The translations under genes and the position numbers were made by a program. From the NCBI GenBank assembly GCA_012729455.1, contig JAAYDC010000002.1, forward strand, positions 31,828 through 95,827: a stretch of DNA of 64,000 nucleotides, in the 5' to 3' direction. Shown one piece after another: positions 51,295 through 60,611 of this stretch. The stretch comes from Chloroflexota bacterium. Lineage in GTDB: Bacteria; Chloroflexota; Anaerolineae; UBA1429. The notes under the pieces were generated by a model. That model saw only the letters and a list, made by a program, of their open reading frames with translations. It was not told the origin of the DNA and made no database searches. Each line of letters begins with the position of its first letter. The stretch's first letter is position 1.

Positions 51295-52562
51295 AGGTGA
51301 CGCTCCAGTTCGCCGGCGATGCGCTCGGCCGCCTCGGCCAGCGCCAGGGTCTGCGGTTCACCAGTTCCCTGCATGTCGCGCAGCTGCACCTGGCCGGCGG
51401 CTACCTCGTCATCGCCGATCACTACTGCCAAGGCCGATCCTGTGCGGTTGGCAGCGCGAAGCTGGGCTTTGAGCGAGCGGTCGCCAAACTCGAGGCTGGC
51501 GGCCACCGCGCGTGCCCGCAGCTGGTTGGTGAGGGTGATGGCTGCCAGCTTGGCGCGCGCCCCCAGATAGATCACAGAGACCTGTGTAGCCTGTGTGCCG
51601 GGCAGGGCGATCTGCTGTTCCTTCATGGTCAGCACCAATCTCTCCATCCCCGAGCCAAAGCCGATCCCGGGGGTGGGTGGGCCGCCCAGCGTCTCTGCCA
51701 GCCCGTCGTAGCGTCCGCCGCCGCACACTGCGTTCTGCGCGCCGATCCCCTGCGCCCAGACCTCGAACACCGTCTTGGTGTAATAATCCAGGCCGCGCAC
51801 CAGGCGGTGGTTCATCGTGTAGAGGTAGCCGAGGGCCTCCAGGTAGCTGACCAGGGTCGCCAGATGCTCGCGGCATTCGTCGCACAGATGGTCCTGGGTG
51901 TGCGGCGCGCCGGCGATGATCGGCTGGCACTGCGCGACCTTGCAATCCAGCACCCGCAGCGGGTTACGCTGCAGGCGGCGCTGGCAATCTTCACACACCT
52001 CGGTGTGGTGCGCCTCGTAATAGCGGGTGAGGGATTGCATAAAGCCGGAACGGCATTTGGGACAGCCGATGCTGTTGAGCTGCAGCGCAAGGTTGCGAAA
52101 GCCGATGCGCCCGAACAGCTGCCAGGCCAGCGAGATGATCTCGGCATCCACGGCCGGGTCGAGCTCGCCGATGGCCTCGATATCGAACTGGGTGTGCTGG
52201 CGGTAGCGCCCGGCCTGCACGCGTTCGTAGCGAAAGATCGGGCCAGTGGTGTGCAGCTTGACGGGCTGCGGCAGGGTCTTCATGCCGTGCTCGATATAGG
52301 CGCGCATGATGCCGGCGGTGAATTCGGGGCGCAGGGTCAGGTCGCGGTCGCCTTTGTCGCGAAACGAGTACATTTCCTTGTCGACGATATCGGTGCCCGT
52401 GCCGACGCCGCGCACAAACAGGGGCGTCTCTTCAAAGATCGGCACATCGATGCGCCCATAGCCAAAGGCGTCCGTCACCTCGGCGATGGTATCGCGCAGG
52501 TAGCGCCAGTAGGGCTGGTCTTCGGGCAGGATATCGATCGTTCCGCGCGGTGCAGTGAACAT
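51291..52562 (-). CDS. hisS: Histidyl-tRNA synthetase
   Basis: Class II aminoacyl-tRNA synthetase, 423 residues. Seen: start FTAPRGTIDILPED, motif 2 with TLRPEFTAGIMRAYI and FDIEAIGELD, the HisA motif LVRGLDYYTKTVFEV, motif 3 GFGSGMERLVL, and a C-terminal anticodon domain. A Cys-rich insertion (CPKC, CEDC, CDEC pairs between residues about 160 and 225) may bind zinc. Follows the L,D-transpeptidase gene by 14 bases. Confidence 0.95.
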   Translation of the reverse strand: MFTAPRGTIDILPEDQPYWRYLRDTIAEVTDAFGYGRIDVPIFEETPLFVRGVGTGTDIVDKEMYSFRDKGDRDLTLRPEFTAGIMRAYIEHGMKTLPQPVKLHTTGPIFRYERVQAGRYRQHTQFDIEAIGELDPAVDAEIISLAWQLFGRIGFRNLALQLNSIGCPKCRSGFMQSLTRYYEAHHTEVCEDCQRRLQRNPLRVLDCKVAQCQPIIAGAPHTQDHLCDECREHLATLVSYLEALGYLYTMNHRLVRGLDYYTKTVFEVWAQGIGAQNAVCGGGRYDGLAETLGGPPTPGIGFGSGMERLVLTMKEQQIALPGTQATQVSVIYLGARAKLAAITLTNQLRARAVAASLEFGDRSLKAQLRAANRTGSALAVVIGDDEVAAGQVQLRDMQGTGEPQTLALAEAAERIAGELERHL

Positions 52563-52576
52563 GCCTGGCTCCTCGG

Positions 52577-53356
52577 CTAAGGGTTAGGGGTCGCTTCCGG
52601 CTCGGGCGTCTCGGCTGGCTCGGATGCTTCGGCCGGCTGGGCCGTCATGGTGGCAAAGACGCCCTTCCAGTAATCTACTTCAGGGTCTGAGATGGTCATC
52701 AGCACCCCCTCGGGGTTCCACTCGGTGAACCAGGCGGCGTCTTCGGGCCACAGGCGGACGCAGCCGTGCGAGGCCGGATAGTTTCCCTGCGCCTCGCCAT
52801 CCTGATAGATCTTGTTGCCCTCGGCATCCTTCAGATAGGGCTGGGAGTGCACCAAAAAGCCGTCGTGGAACAAAAACCAGCCTTCGTCGGCATAGGTGCC
52901 GAACGCGAAAAAGGTGCCTATATACCAGCCCACGCGGCCTTCCCAGGCAGGGGTGTAAACGCCCGGCTCGGGGCGGCCGGTGGAGACCTCCATGGTGCGC
53001 ACCAACTCGCCGGCTTCAAAGATGTACATGCGCTGGGCTTTTTGGTCGACATAAATATAGCGCGCTTCCTCAGGCTGCGTATCCTCGGCGAATTCTGTCG
53101 CTGTGGGAACCGGCGTGAGGGTGGGCGTAGGCGTGATGGTAGGTGTGCTCGTATGTGTAGGAGTGGCGCTGCGCACAGGCGTCTGCGTCGCCGCCGGGCT
53201 GGGTGAGGGCGTGAACGTCATCGTGGCCGTGGCGGTGGGCATGCTGGGCGGCGTGGCGGTGGGGCCAGGCGTCACGATGTGCGGCAGCTGGCAGGCATAC
53301 AGCGCCAGCACCACCAACAGGAGCGTGGGCAGCAGGGCCAGTAACTTGGATTTCAT
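52577..53356 (-). CDS. Lipoprotein L,D-transpeptidase (YkuD domain)
   Basis: 259 residues. A signal with lipobox LYAC (near residue 21) predicts a lipid-anchored protein outside the membrane. A long Pro/Thr linker (about 28-85) precedes the YkuD domain (about 98-215) with catalytic Cys in ASHGCVRLWPEDAAWF. L,D-transpeptidases form 3-3 crosslinks in peptidoglycan and are insensitive to most penicillins. Starts with a 4-base overlap with the translin gene. Since the dcw FtsI lacks its catalytic residues, this is a candidate supplier of crosslinks, which I infer and cannot show. Confidence 0.87.
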   Translation of the reverse strand: MKSKLLALLPTLLLVVLALYACQLPHIVTPGPTATPPSMPTATATMTFTPSPSPAATQTPVRSATPTHTSTPTITPTPTLTPVPTATEFAEDTQPEEARYIYVDQKAQRMYIFEAGELVRTMEVSTGRPEPGVYTPAWEGRVGWYIGTFFAFGTYADEGWFLFHDGFLVHSQPYLKDAEGNKIYQDGEAQGNYPASHGCVRLWPEDAAWFTEWNPEGVLMTISDPEVDYWKGVFATMTAQPAEASEPAETPEPEATPNP

Positions 53357-54009
53357 GACCGTGCCGTCTCGCTATCCAGGCGGCGCCCAAAATCGGCCAG
53401 AGCCTGCTGTAGCTTGTGTTCCTGCAGGGTTGTCGTCAGGTCGCCGCGGGTGCGCTCTGTCACGCCGCGTACCAGGTCGGTGGTGCGGCGCAGGCCGCCG
53501 GTGAGCGCATCGGGAAAGTCGATCGTCACCAGCCAGGTATAGATGTCGTCCATCACCTCCAGCAGCCGCTCAGCGGTCTCGAGCTCGTCGCGGCGCATGG
53601 CGTCCAGCGCAAAGCGGCGGAACTCGCCGGTGGCTTCGCCCAGACCGTTCAGCCAGGCAGCCGGCTCGATCTGGAGCGTCTCGGGGGTGGGGATATCCTG
53701 CTCGGTGATGACCGCCAACGTGATGGCCGCCTCAGCCAACTCCTTGGCGGCATCTTGCACGTAACCGGCATAATACAGCTCGGAATATTGGCGCACGTCG
53801 GCGTGCATCGCGGCGCTGGCTGCTTTGGCCGCATCCAGCAGCTCGCGAGCGGCATCAAACTCGTGGCGATGGGTGGCGCGGATCGAGTTGGCGCACGAAC
53901 GGATCATCTCGCGCGAGCGCTTCAAGGCCACATCACGGCAGGCGTTTTTATCTGCCATCTCGGCCACAATGCGTTCGACAGTTCGTTCCAGCTCATTTTG
54001 TGTGGACAT
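53353..54009 (-). CDS. Translin family protein
   Basis: 218 residues, all-helical, resembling translin/TRAX (PF01997). Seen: GYVQDAAKELAEAAITL, GLGEATGEFRRFALDAM, EVMDDIYTWLVTIDFPDALT and GGLRRTTDLVRGVTERTRGD, the family's conserved stretches. The acidic residues matching TRAX catalytic positions are present (Glu90, Glu93; Glu125 in place of Asp193), so RNase activity is possible. In eukaryotes translin and TRAX form the C3PO nuclease. Bacterial members are uncommon; role here unknown. It lies in an operon with hisS, nadK and recN. Confidence 0.8.
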   Translation of the reverse strand: MSTQNELERTVERIVAEMADKNACRDVALKRSREMIRSCANSIRATHRHEFDAARELLDAAKAASAAMHADVRQYSELYYAGYVQDAAKELAEAAITLAVITEQDIPTPETLQIEPAAWLNGLGEATGEFRRFALDAMRRDELETAERLLEVMDDIYTWLVTIDFPDALTGGLRRTTDLVRGVTERTRGDLTTTLQEHKLQQALADFGRRLDSETARS

Positions 54010-54015
54010 AAAACC

Positions 54016-55293
54016 TCACTCGGCGGCTGCCAGCGCCTGAAAGTTGACCTGGACTGACTGGCCAAGCTCAGCCGGCACCTCGAGGGGCGGGGCGTCGCTA
54101 TCCAGCAGTTCAAGAATATAAGTGGCAGGGGTGGCTAACCCATCAAAGGAGAACAGCCCGGCTGAATCGGTGGTGGCCACAGCCGACCAATCCCACGCGC
54201 TGATGCGCACGCGCATGCCGCTCAGGCCCTTGCTGGCCGAATTCAGCACATATCCATAGATGTAGATAAAGTCGGCATTGCCAGCTGGCTGCACCGAGAT
54301 CACCGCACCCACAAAGTCGCCCGCCACCAACAGCTCGGACTCGACGGCGCTGCTCAGGCAGGCATTGGCGGCGGCCGCCTGCAGCCCCCCGACCTCATCG
54401 CTGGGCGCAAGGTTATAGGCGGCCTGATATTGCTCGGCTGCCAGGCAGCTCTCGCCGGCGGTGACAGCCTCGTTGCCATAGTTCAGGTGTGCGTTATATA
54501 GCAGCGTATAAACATCCTTGTATTCGGGATCCTGTGCCACGAGGTGCTCGAGTATCGCGATGGTGCTGGACCAGTCGCCGCCCCAGTAGCGGCCGGCATC
54601 CACGTACAGGACGGCCATCTGGCGCGCAGTAGCCAGTTCGACATCCGAGGGCGCCAGCAGCAGGGCGTTGTCGAAATGGCGCACCGCGTCGGACATGTGG
54701 TCTTCGGCCAGAGCCGCTTCTGCCAGGGCGCGGTAGGATGCCAGCTGCATCTCGTTCAGCTCAGAGGATTGCTCGTCAGGGTAGGCGCCGCGAAAGCTGA
54801 TGACCAGCAACGTCACCTGTTCATAATCGCCGGCCTGGTAAGCGCGCCGGATGCGGGCCAGGGCGTCTTTTGCCGATTCGTTGGGCACCTCGGTGGGCAC
54901 CGCGGCATCGGCAGTGGGGGTGGCCTGCAGCTGAGCCAGCTCGTCGAGTTTGGCCTGAGCATCTGTCAGGCTGGGCTCCATCCGGAGGGCGGTGCGCAGC
55001 TCGCGTTCGGCCAGGTCGTAGCGTCCGTTTTCCATAAACACGACGCCCGCCTCGTAGTGGCGTTGCGCGCTGATGACCGTACGCAGCGACCGTTCGCGCA
55101 GGCCAGCCGCCACCGACCCGACGATCAGCAACACCAGCGCCAGCCCCACCAAAATCGCCACCAGGCTGGCCAGGTTGGTATAGCGAAAGCCGCGGCTGGA
55201 GTCGCCGCTTCCGGAGAGTGGCTCACCGCAGCGCGGGCAGTATTTGGCGTGTCCATCGATGGACACGTGGCAAGTCGGGCATTCAGTGCTCAT
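54016..55293 (-). CDS. Zinc-ribbon, membrane-anchored TPR protein with C-terminal beta domain
   Basis: 425 residues. N-terminal zinc ribbon (Cys5, Cys8, Cys19, Cys22), a transmembrane helix (about 40-65), TPR-like repeats with degenerate helices (HYEAGVVFMENGRYDLAERE), and a C-terminal beta domain of the carboxypeptidase-regulatory type (GYVLNSASKGLSGMRVRISA). Function unknown; probably an envelope scaffold. A longer frame reaches 55392, but the ATG at 55293 starts with the zinc ribbon and suits the promoter. First gene of the nine-gene operon. Confidence 0.75.
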   Translation of the reverse strand: MSTECPTCHVSIDGHAKYCPRCGEPLSGSGDSSRGFRYTNLASLVAILVGLALVLLIVGSVAAGLRERSLRTVISAQRHYEAGVVFMENGRYDLAERELRTALRMEPSLTDAQAKLDELAQLQATPTADAAVPTEVPNESAKDALARIRRAYQAGDYEQVTLLVISFRGAYPDEQSSELNEMQLASYRALAEAALAEDHMSDAVRHFDNALLLAPSDVELATARQMAVLYVDAGRYWGGDWSSTIAILEHLVAQDPEYKDVYTLLYNAHLNYGNEAVTAGESCLAAEQYQAAYNLAPSDEVGGLQAAAANACLSSAVESELLVAGDFVGAVISVQPAGNADFIYIYGYVLNSASKGLSGMRVRISAWDWSAVATTDSAGLFSFDGLATPATYILELLDSDAPPLEVPAELGQSVQVNFQALAAAE

Positions 55294-55335
55294 GCACAAC
55301 CTCACAATGCCGCCACAAACGGCCAAGCACGTGGG

Positions 55336-55364
55336 ATTATAGCCTATTGCAAGCTGGTTGTCTA
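55336..55364 (-). promoter_or_regulatory. Promoter of the nine-gene operon (zinc-ribbon TPR to mnmG)
   Basis: Minus strand: -35 TAGACA (55359-55364), 17-base spacer, -10 TATAAT (55336-55341). The -35 is weak. It diverges from the rpoB promoter. Confidence 0.55.
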
Positions 55365-55376
55365 TTAAACGGCTAT

Positions 55377-55404
55377 TTGACACCACGCCCAAATGTGATA
55401 TAAT
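55377..55404 (+). promoter_or_regulatory. rpoB promoter (consensus)
   Basis: -35 TTGACA (55377-55382), 16-base spacer, -10 TATAAT (55399-55404): both boxes match the consensus. The leader is about 170 bases. Confidence 0.82.
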
Positions 55405-55490
55405 CTTGCGCTGCTTTCGAACCCGTTTGCTAACCCACCATAGCGAGAGTTAATTGCTCGTAAATGATCTTGATTAAGCCCGTCGCGTCC

Positions 55491-55521
55491 AACCGCCCTG
55501 CCTGAACAAAGCTGGGTGGTT
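55491..55521 (+). promoter_or_regulatory. Terminator-like hairpin in the rpoB leader
   Basis: AACCGCCC (55491-55498) can pair with GGGTGGTT (55514-55521, one G-T pair) around a 15-base loop and is followed by TTGG. It lies in the long rpoB leader, so it may be an attenuator. The loop is large and the U-run short, so support is moderate. The rest of the leader (55405-55568) shows no other clear element. Confidence 0.35.
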
Positions 55522-55582
55522 TTGGCGTCTATGCGGGTGCTGTGTTCCGCTGCGATCCGAGCCATAGTAAGGAGATAGACGC

Positions 55583-58500
55583 ATGTCAAACCGTGAACCA
55601 ACTGCCGCTACCAGCCAGGTTGCCGGGTCACTCGTGCGCAAGTCCTATGCCCGCAACATCGATATCCTCGAGATCCCTGATCTGATCGAGACCCAGCGCG
55701 ACTCGTACCAGTGGTTCATCGAAGAAGCCATCCGCGAGCTCTTTGACGAGATCTCGCCGATTGTCAGCTACAACAAAAACCTGGAGCTTTCTTTCCCAGG
55801 ACACAATGAGGCCTTTAACGAAGAGTGGGGCCTTGATTTCCGCTTTGACCCGCCCAACTATACCGAAGAAGAGTGCCGCAGCCGCGACCAGACCTATGCA
55901 TCGGCCTTGTACGTCAAGGTGCTCCTGCACAACCGCGAGCAAGACCAGTCGATGGTACAGGATGTCTACATGGGCGAGTTCCCCGTGATGACAGAAAACG
56001 GCACCTTTATCATCAACGGTGCTGAGCGTGTGGTCGTCTCCCAGCTGATCCGCTCGCCGGGCGCCTACTTTACGGTAGAAGAAGACCGCACCACCGGCCG
56101 CCAGCTGTGCATGGCCAAGCTGATCCCGAACCGCGGCGCCTGGCTCGAGTTCGAGACCAGCAAGCGCGATATTCTGAGCGTCAAGGTCGACCGCAAACGC
56201 CGCATCCCCGTCACCACCCTGCTGCGCGCCCTGGGCGCCGTGACGGACATGTTCGATAACATCGCCATCAAAGAGGGCACCGACGAGGAGCTGATCGAGC
56301 TGTTTGCCGAAGTCGACAGCGACGTCGAGCATCCCTTTATCCAGACGACCCTGATGCACGACACAACCCAATCGGCCGCCGAGGCGCTGGAGGATTTCTA
56401 TAAGAAGATGCGCCCGGGCGACCCTGCTACCTTTGATAACGCGCGCAACTACCTCGAGCAGCTGCTCTTTTCAGCGCGCCGTTACGACCTCGGCAAGGTC
56501 GGGCGTTACAAACTCAACCGGCGCCTGGGCATCGAGGTGCCCAAAGAGCACCGCGTGCTCACCAAAGAAGATATCGTGCATATCGTCAAGCGCGTCATCC
56601 AGGTCAACAACGGCGTCGAATCGGCCGATGATATCGATCACCTCGGCAACCGCCGTGTCAAGACCGTCGGCGAGCTGATCCAAAACCAGCTGCGGGTGGG
56701 CTTTTTGCGCATGGAGCGCGTGGTCAAGGAGCGCATGTCGATCCGCGACCCGGAGCAGGCCACGCCCATCACGCTGATCAACATCCGCCCGGTGGTGGCG
56801 GTGATCCGCGAGTTCTTTGGCGGCAGCCAGCTCTCGCAGTTTATGCAGCAGACTAACCCGCTGGATGAGCTGACCCACAAGCGCACTCTCTCGGCCCTCG
56901 GCCCGGGCGGTCTGCGCCGCGAGCGCGCCAGCTTTGACGTGCGCGACGTGCACTATTCGCACTATGGGCGCATCTGCCCGATCGAGACCCCGGAAGGTCC
57001 CAACATCGGCCTGATCGGCCGTCTGGCGACTTATGCCCGCGTCAACGAGTATGGTTTTATCGAGACGCCCTATCGCCGTGTACTGCGCTCGGTGCCCAAC
57101 TCGGCCGAAGCCCTGGTCGGCCGCACCTTGCGCGAGCGTGTGGTGGATACCGATACGGGCGAAGTGATCGCCGATAACGGCATGGTGTTGACGGCCGAAC
57201 TGGCCGGACGCCTGGCCGGTATGAGCGAGCACGAGACCTATCGCGTGCAGCCGTATGTCACCGACGACCTCAAGGATGTCGTCTACCTCTCGGCGGACGA
57301 AGAAGAGCACTATGTCTGCGCCCAGGCCTCGTCGCCGGTGGACGAGCTGGGTCAGTTCGTGGCCGACCGCGTGGCTGCGCGCGTGTACGAAAAGTCGCTG
57401 CTCGAATCGATCGACCGCGTCTCTTATATGGACGTCTCGCCCAAGCAGGTAGTGGGCATCTCAGCGGCGTTGATCCCCTTCCTGGAGCACGACGACGCCA
57501 ACCGCGCCCTGATGGGCTCGAACATGCAGCGCCAGGCGGTGCCGCTCCTGCGCGCCGAAGCGCCCGTGGTGGGCACCGGCATTGAGCGCCAGGCCGCGCG
57601 CGATTCGGGCCAGGTGCTGCTGGCGAAAAACGGTGGCCAGGTGGTCTCGGTGAGCGGCGATACGATCGTCGTCCAATCCGAGAACGGGCTGGATACCTAC
57701 CATTTGCGCAAGTACAACCGCTCCAACCAGTCGACGTGCATCGACCAGCATCCCATCGTTACCAAGGGTGCCACGGTAGAGGCCGGCCAGGTCCTGGCGG
57801 ATTCCTCCAGCACCGAACGCGGCGAGCTGGTCCTCGGCCAGAACGTGCTGTGCGCCTTTATGTCGTGGGAGGGCGGCAACTATGAAGACGCCATCCTGAT
57901 CAGTGCCGACATGGTGCGCCAGGATAAGTTCAGCTCGATTCACATCGAAAAGCACGAGATCGAGGCGCGCGATACCAAGCTGGGGATGGAAGAAATCACC
58001 CGCGATATCCCCAACGTGGGCGAAGACGCCTTGAGCAAACTCGATGAGGACGGCATCATCTTTGTGGGTGCCGAGGTCAACCCCGGCGATATCCTGGTGG
58101 GCAAGGTTACCCCCAAGGGAGAGACCGAGCTTTCGCCCGAAGAGAAACTGCTGCGCGCCATCTTTGGCGACAAGGCCAAGGATGTGCGCGATTCGTCGCT
58201 CCGCCTGCCGCACGGCGAAGAGGGCAAGGTAGTGGATGTCTCCATCACCACCCGCGACGACCAGCACGACTTGCCCGCCGGTGTCAACAAGCTGGTGCGG
58301 GTTACCGTGGCGCAGCGCCGCAAGGTCTCCGAAGGCGACAAGATGGCCGGACGGCATGGCAACAAGGGCGTCATCAGCAAGGTGGTGCCGATCGAAGACA
58401 TGCCCTATCTGGCGGACGGCACGCCGGTCGAGATCATCCTCAACCCGCTGGGTGTACCGGCGCGTATGAACCTGGGGCAGATCTCAGAGACCCACCTGGG

Positions 58501-59518
58501 GTGGGCTGCTGACCGCCTGGGCTTTGAGATCAACACGCCGGTGTGCGATGGCGCCAACGACCGCGACATCGCTGCCGAGCTGGCGCGCGCCTGGCTGATC
58601 GACCGCGCCTGGGCTGACCTGAACAGGGCTGCCTGGGAGTGGATGACCGCCGAAGAGATCGAGACGGAAATGATGCGCGACGACATCGAGGTACAGACCG
58701 AATATCTCGGCCACAAGCTCTCGCAGCAGGGCACGAGCGCGGCAGAGATCGAGGCGATTGTGGCTGATCTGAGCTTGGCGCGCCGTGTCTGGCTGGATAT
58801 GTGGCTGCGCGAGCGCGGCTACCAGCCCAATGACCTGATCCTCTACGAAAACGGCGGAGCGCTGCATCCAGCCACGGATAGCGCCAACGAGCTGGCGCAG
58901 GTGGTCTGCCTGCGCACCTGGATCGAGGACGAAGGCGGGGTTCCCGAGGGCGACGACCTTGAGACCATCAGCGAGCAGGCGGTCAAGCTCTCGCAGGCCA
59001 CCGGCAACCCGCTGCCGATCGCCGGCAAGATGGTGCTATACGATGGCAAGACCGGCGAGCCCTATGACAACCCCGTTACTGTGGGGATGACGTACATGCT
59101 CAAGCTGGCGCACCTCGTGCAGGATAAAGTTCACGCGCGCTCGACGGGCCCCTACTCGCTGGTGACCCAGCAGCCGCTCGGCGGCAAGGCCCAGTTCGGC
59201 GGGCAGCGCTTTGGCGAGATGGAAGTGTGGGCTCTGGAAGCCTACGGCGCCGCGCACACCCTGCAGGAAATGCTCACGATCAAGTCCGACGACGTCACCG
59301 GCCGCACCAAGACCTATGAGGCGATCGTCAAAGGCGAGCCGATCACCGAGACGGGCGTGCCCGAGTCGTTCAGCGTGCTCATCAAAGAGCTGCAGTCGCT
59401 GGGGCTGGCGGTGGAGGTGTTTGACGAAAAGGGCGAGGCCGTGCACTTTGGCCGCGACGAGAACGTGATCGTGCGCGACACCCTGGGCCTCGGCCTGGGC
59501 TTTGGGCCGGTTTCCTGA
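55583..59518 (+). CDS. rpoB: RNA polymerase beta subunit RpoB
   Basis: 1311-residue subunit of RNA polymerase. Seen: the rifampicin region around residues 415-440 ([20 protein letters not shown]), [46 protein letters not shown] and a C-terminal [26 protein letters not shown] lies 8 bases before the ATG. Odd: positions matching E. coli Asp516 and Arg529 are Gln422 and Thr435, both known rifampicin-contact sites. It is followed by a terminator and rpsL; rpoC, normally next, is absent. It has its own consensus promoter and long leader. Confidence 0.98.
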   Translation: MSNREPTAATSQVAGSLVRKSYARNIDILEIPDLIETQRDSYQWFIEEAIRELFDEISPIVSYNKNLELSFPGHNEAFNEEWGLDFRFDPPNYTEEECRSRDQTYASALYVKVLLHNREQDQSMVQDVYMGEFPVMTENGTFIINGAERVVVSQLIRSPGAYFTVEEDRTTGRQLCMAKLIPNRGAWLEFETSKRDILSVKVDRKRRIPVTTLLRALGAVTDMFDNIAIKEGTDEELIELFAEVDSDVEHPFIQTTLMHDTTQSAAEALEDFYKKMRPGDPATFDNARNYLEQLLFSARRYDLGKVGRYKLNRRLGIEVPKEHRVLTKEDIVHIVKRVIQVNNGVESADDIDHLGNRRVKTVGELIQNQLRVGFLRMERVVKERMSIRDPEQATPITLINIRPVVAVIREFFGGSQLSQFMQQTNPLDELTHKRTLSALGPGGLRRERASFDVRDVHYSHYGRICPIETPEGPNIGLIGRLATYARVNEYGFIETPYRRVLRSVPNSAEALVGRTLRERVVDTDTGEVIADNGMVLTAELAGRLAGMSEHETYRVQPYVTDDLKDVVYLSADEEEHYVCAQASSPVDELGQFVADRVAARVYEKSLLESIDRVSYMDVSPKQVVGISAALIPFLEHDDANRALMGSNMQRQAVPLLRAEAPVVGTGIERQAARDSGQVLLAKNGGQVVSVSGDTIVVQSENGLDTYHLRKYNRSNQSTCIDQHPIVTKGATVEAGQVLADSSSTERGELVLGQNVLCAFMSWEGGNYEDAILISADMVRQDKFSSIHIEKHEIEARDTKLGMEEITRDIPNVGEDALSKLDEDGIIFVGAEVNPGDILVGKVTPKGETELSPEEKLLRAIFGDKAKDVRDSSLRLPHGEEGKVVDVSITTRDDQHDLPAGVNKLVRVTVAQRRKVSEGDKMAGRHGNKGVISKVVPIEDMPYLADGTPVEIILNPLGVPARMNLGQISETHLGWAADRLGFEINTPVCDGANDRDIAAELARAWLIDRAWADLNRAAWEWMTAEEIETEMMRDDIEVQTEYLGHKLSQQGTSAAEIEAIVADLSLARRVWLDMWLRERGYQPNDLILYENGGALHPATDSANELAQVVCLRTWIEDEGGVPEGDDLETISEQAVKLSQATGNPLPIAGKMVLYDGKTGEPYDNPVTVGMTYMLKLAHLVQDKVHARSTGPYSLVTQQPLGGKAQFGGQRFGEMEVWALEAYGAAHTLQEMLTIKSDDVTGRTKTYEAIVKGEPITETGVPESFSVLIKELQSLGLAVEVFDEKGEAVHFGRDENVIVRDTLGLGLGFGPVS

Positions 59519-59530
59519 ACGTAAACAATG

Positions 59531-59560
59531 AAAAGGAGGCGCATCGGCGCCTCCCCTTTT
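59531..59560 (+). terminator. rpoB terminator
   Basis: Stem GGAGGCGC / GCGCCTCC, loop ATCG (59543-59546), with AAAA upstream and CCTTTT downstream. It directly precedes the rpsL -35 box. Confidence 0.85.
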
Positions 59561-59586
59561 GACAATATGACGTGAAGCGGTATAAT
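59559..59586 (+). promoter_or_regulatory. str operon (rpsL) promoter
   Basis: -35 TTGACA (59559-59564), 16-base spacer, -10 TATAAT (59581-59586), both consensus. It overlaps the tail of the rpoB terminator. Confidence 0.8.
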
Positions 59587-59633
59587 CAGGGCTCGCGCGC
59601 GCGACCTGTTGCGTGCATACCAGGAGGGTAACG

Positions 59634-60056
59634 TTGCCAACAATTAACCAGCTAATCCGCAAGGGTCGTTCGTCTGCAGTGAAAAAGGCCAAAGCGCCGG
59701 CTTTGGGGATTTCGTACAACGCCACCACGGCGCGCAGTCTGCAATCCAAGCGCGTCTCGCCGCAAAAGCGTGGCGTTTGCACGGTGGTGCGTACGCTCAA
59801 CCCCAAGAAACCGAACTCGGCACTCCGCAAGATCGCCAGGGTGCGCCTTTCGAACCAGGTCGAAGTGACCTGCTACATCCCCGGCGAAGGCCACAACCTG
59901 CAGGAACACTCGGTGGTGCTGGTGCGCGGCGGCAAAGTGCGCGATCTGCCCGGTGTGCGCTACCACATTGTGCGCGGCACGTTGGATGCCTCTGGCGTGG
60001 ATGGCCGCGGCCGCGGGCGTTCGCAGTACGGCACCAAGAAACCCAAGGGTAAGTAA
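59634..60056 (+). CDS. rpsL: Ribosomal protein S12
   Basis: 140 residues of the decoding-centre protein. The TTG at 59634, after AGGAGGG, gives the family start [12 protein letters not shown]; a frame 21 bases upstream has no fit. [13 protein letters not shown] keeps the Lys43 site. [13 protein letters not shown] has Arg where E. coli and most bacteria have Lys (mature Lys87). A segment of about 16 residues ([15 protein letters not shown]) is inserted after PAL and before the PQKRGVC that normally follows closely. Confidence 0.97.
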   Translation: MPTINQLIRKGRSSAVKKAKAPALGISYNATTARSLQSKRVSPQKRGVCTVVRTLNPKKPNSALRKIARVRLSNQVEVTCYIPGEGHNLQEHSVVLVRGGKVRDLPGVRYHIVRGTLDASGVDGRGRGRSQYGTKKPKGK

Positions 60057-60079
60057 GCCACCAGACGGAGGATCTTGCT

Positions 60080-60550
60080 ATGCCGAGACGTAATCGGCCC
60101 GAAAAGAAACCGACCGTGCCGGACGCCAAGTACAACAGCGAAATGCTGGCACGCTTTATCAACAAGATCATGGAGCGCGGCAAGAAATCGACAGCCACCA
60201 GGCTGGTGTATGACGCCATGGAGATCATTGGCGAGCGCTCGGGCCGCGACCCGATCGATACTTTTGATACTGCGCTGCGCAACGCCGGCCCGATGATTGA
60301 GGTCAAGCCGCGCCGCGTGGGCGGTGCTACCTATCAGGTGCCCGTCGAGGTTGACCCGGTGCGCCGCGTTTCGCTGGCGATGCGCTGGATCCTGGCGGCC
60401 GCCAAGTCGCGCCCCGGCAAGACCTTTGCTATCCGCCTGGCCGACGAATTGCTCGACGCATCGCGCAACCAGGGCAACGCGATCAAGCGCCGCGAAGATA
60501 CCCACAAGATGGCCGACGCCAACAAGGCGTTTGCCCACTATCGGTGGTGA
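60080..60550 (+). CDS. rpsG: Ribosomal protein S7
   Basis: 156-residue primary binder of the 3' domain of 16S rRNA. Seen: MPRRNRPEKKPTVPDAKYNS, INKIMERGKKSTA, DTFDTALRNAGPMIEVKPRR and VGGATYQVPVEV. Starts 23 bases after rpsL with a GGAGGA site upstream. Normal length and motifs. Confidence 0.98.
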   Translation: MPRRNRPEKKPTVPDAKYNSEMLARFINKIMERGKKSTATRLVYDAMEIIGERSGRDPIDTFDTALRNAGPMIEVKPRRVGGATYQVPVEVDPVRRVSLAMRWILAAAKSRPGKTFAIRLADELLDASRNQGNAIKRREDTHKMADANKAFAHYRW

Positions 60551-60611
60551 ACCAAGGCAACTAAGCGACTAGCGGGTTCATCCCTGGCCAACTCGACAGG
60601 TTTGGACGCAC

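Noticed and set aside
51900..52090. Cys-rich stretch in hisS as a separate zinc protein
   Set aside because: It is in frame within a complete HisRS and similar Cys pairs occur in other HisRS enzymes.
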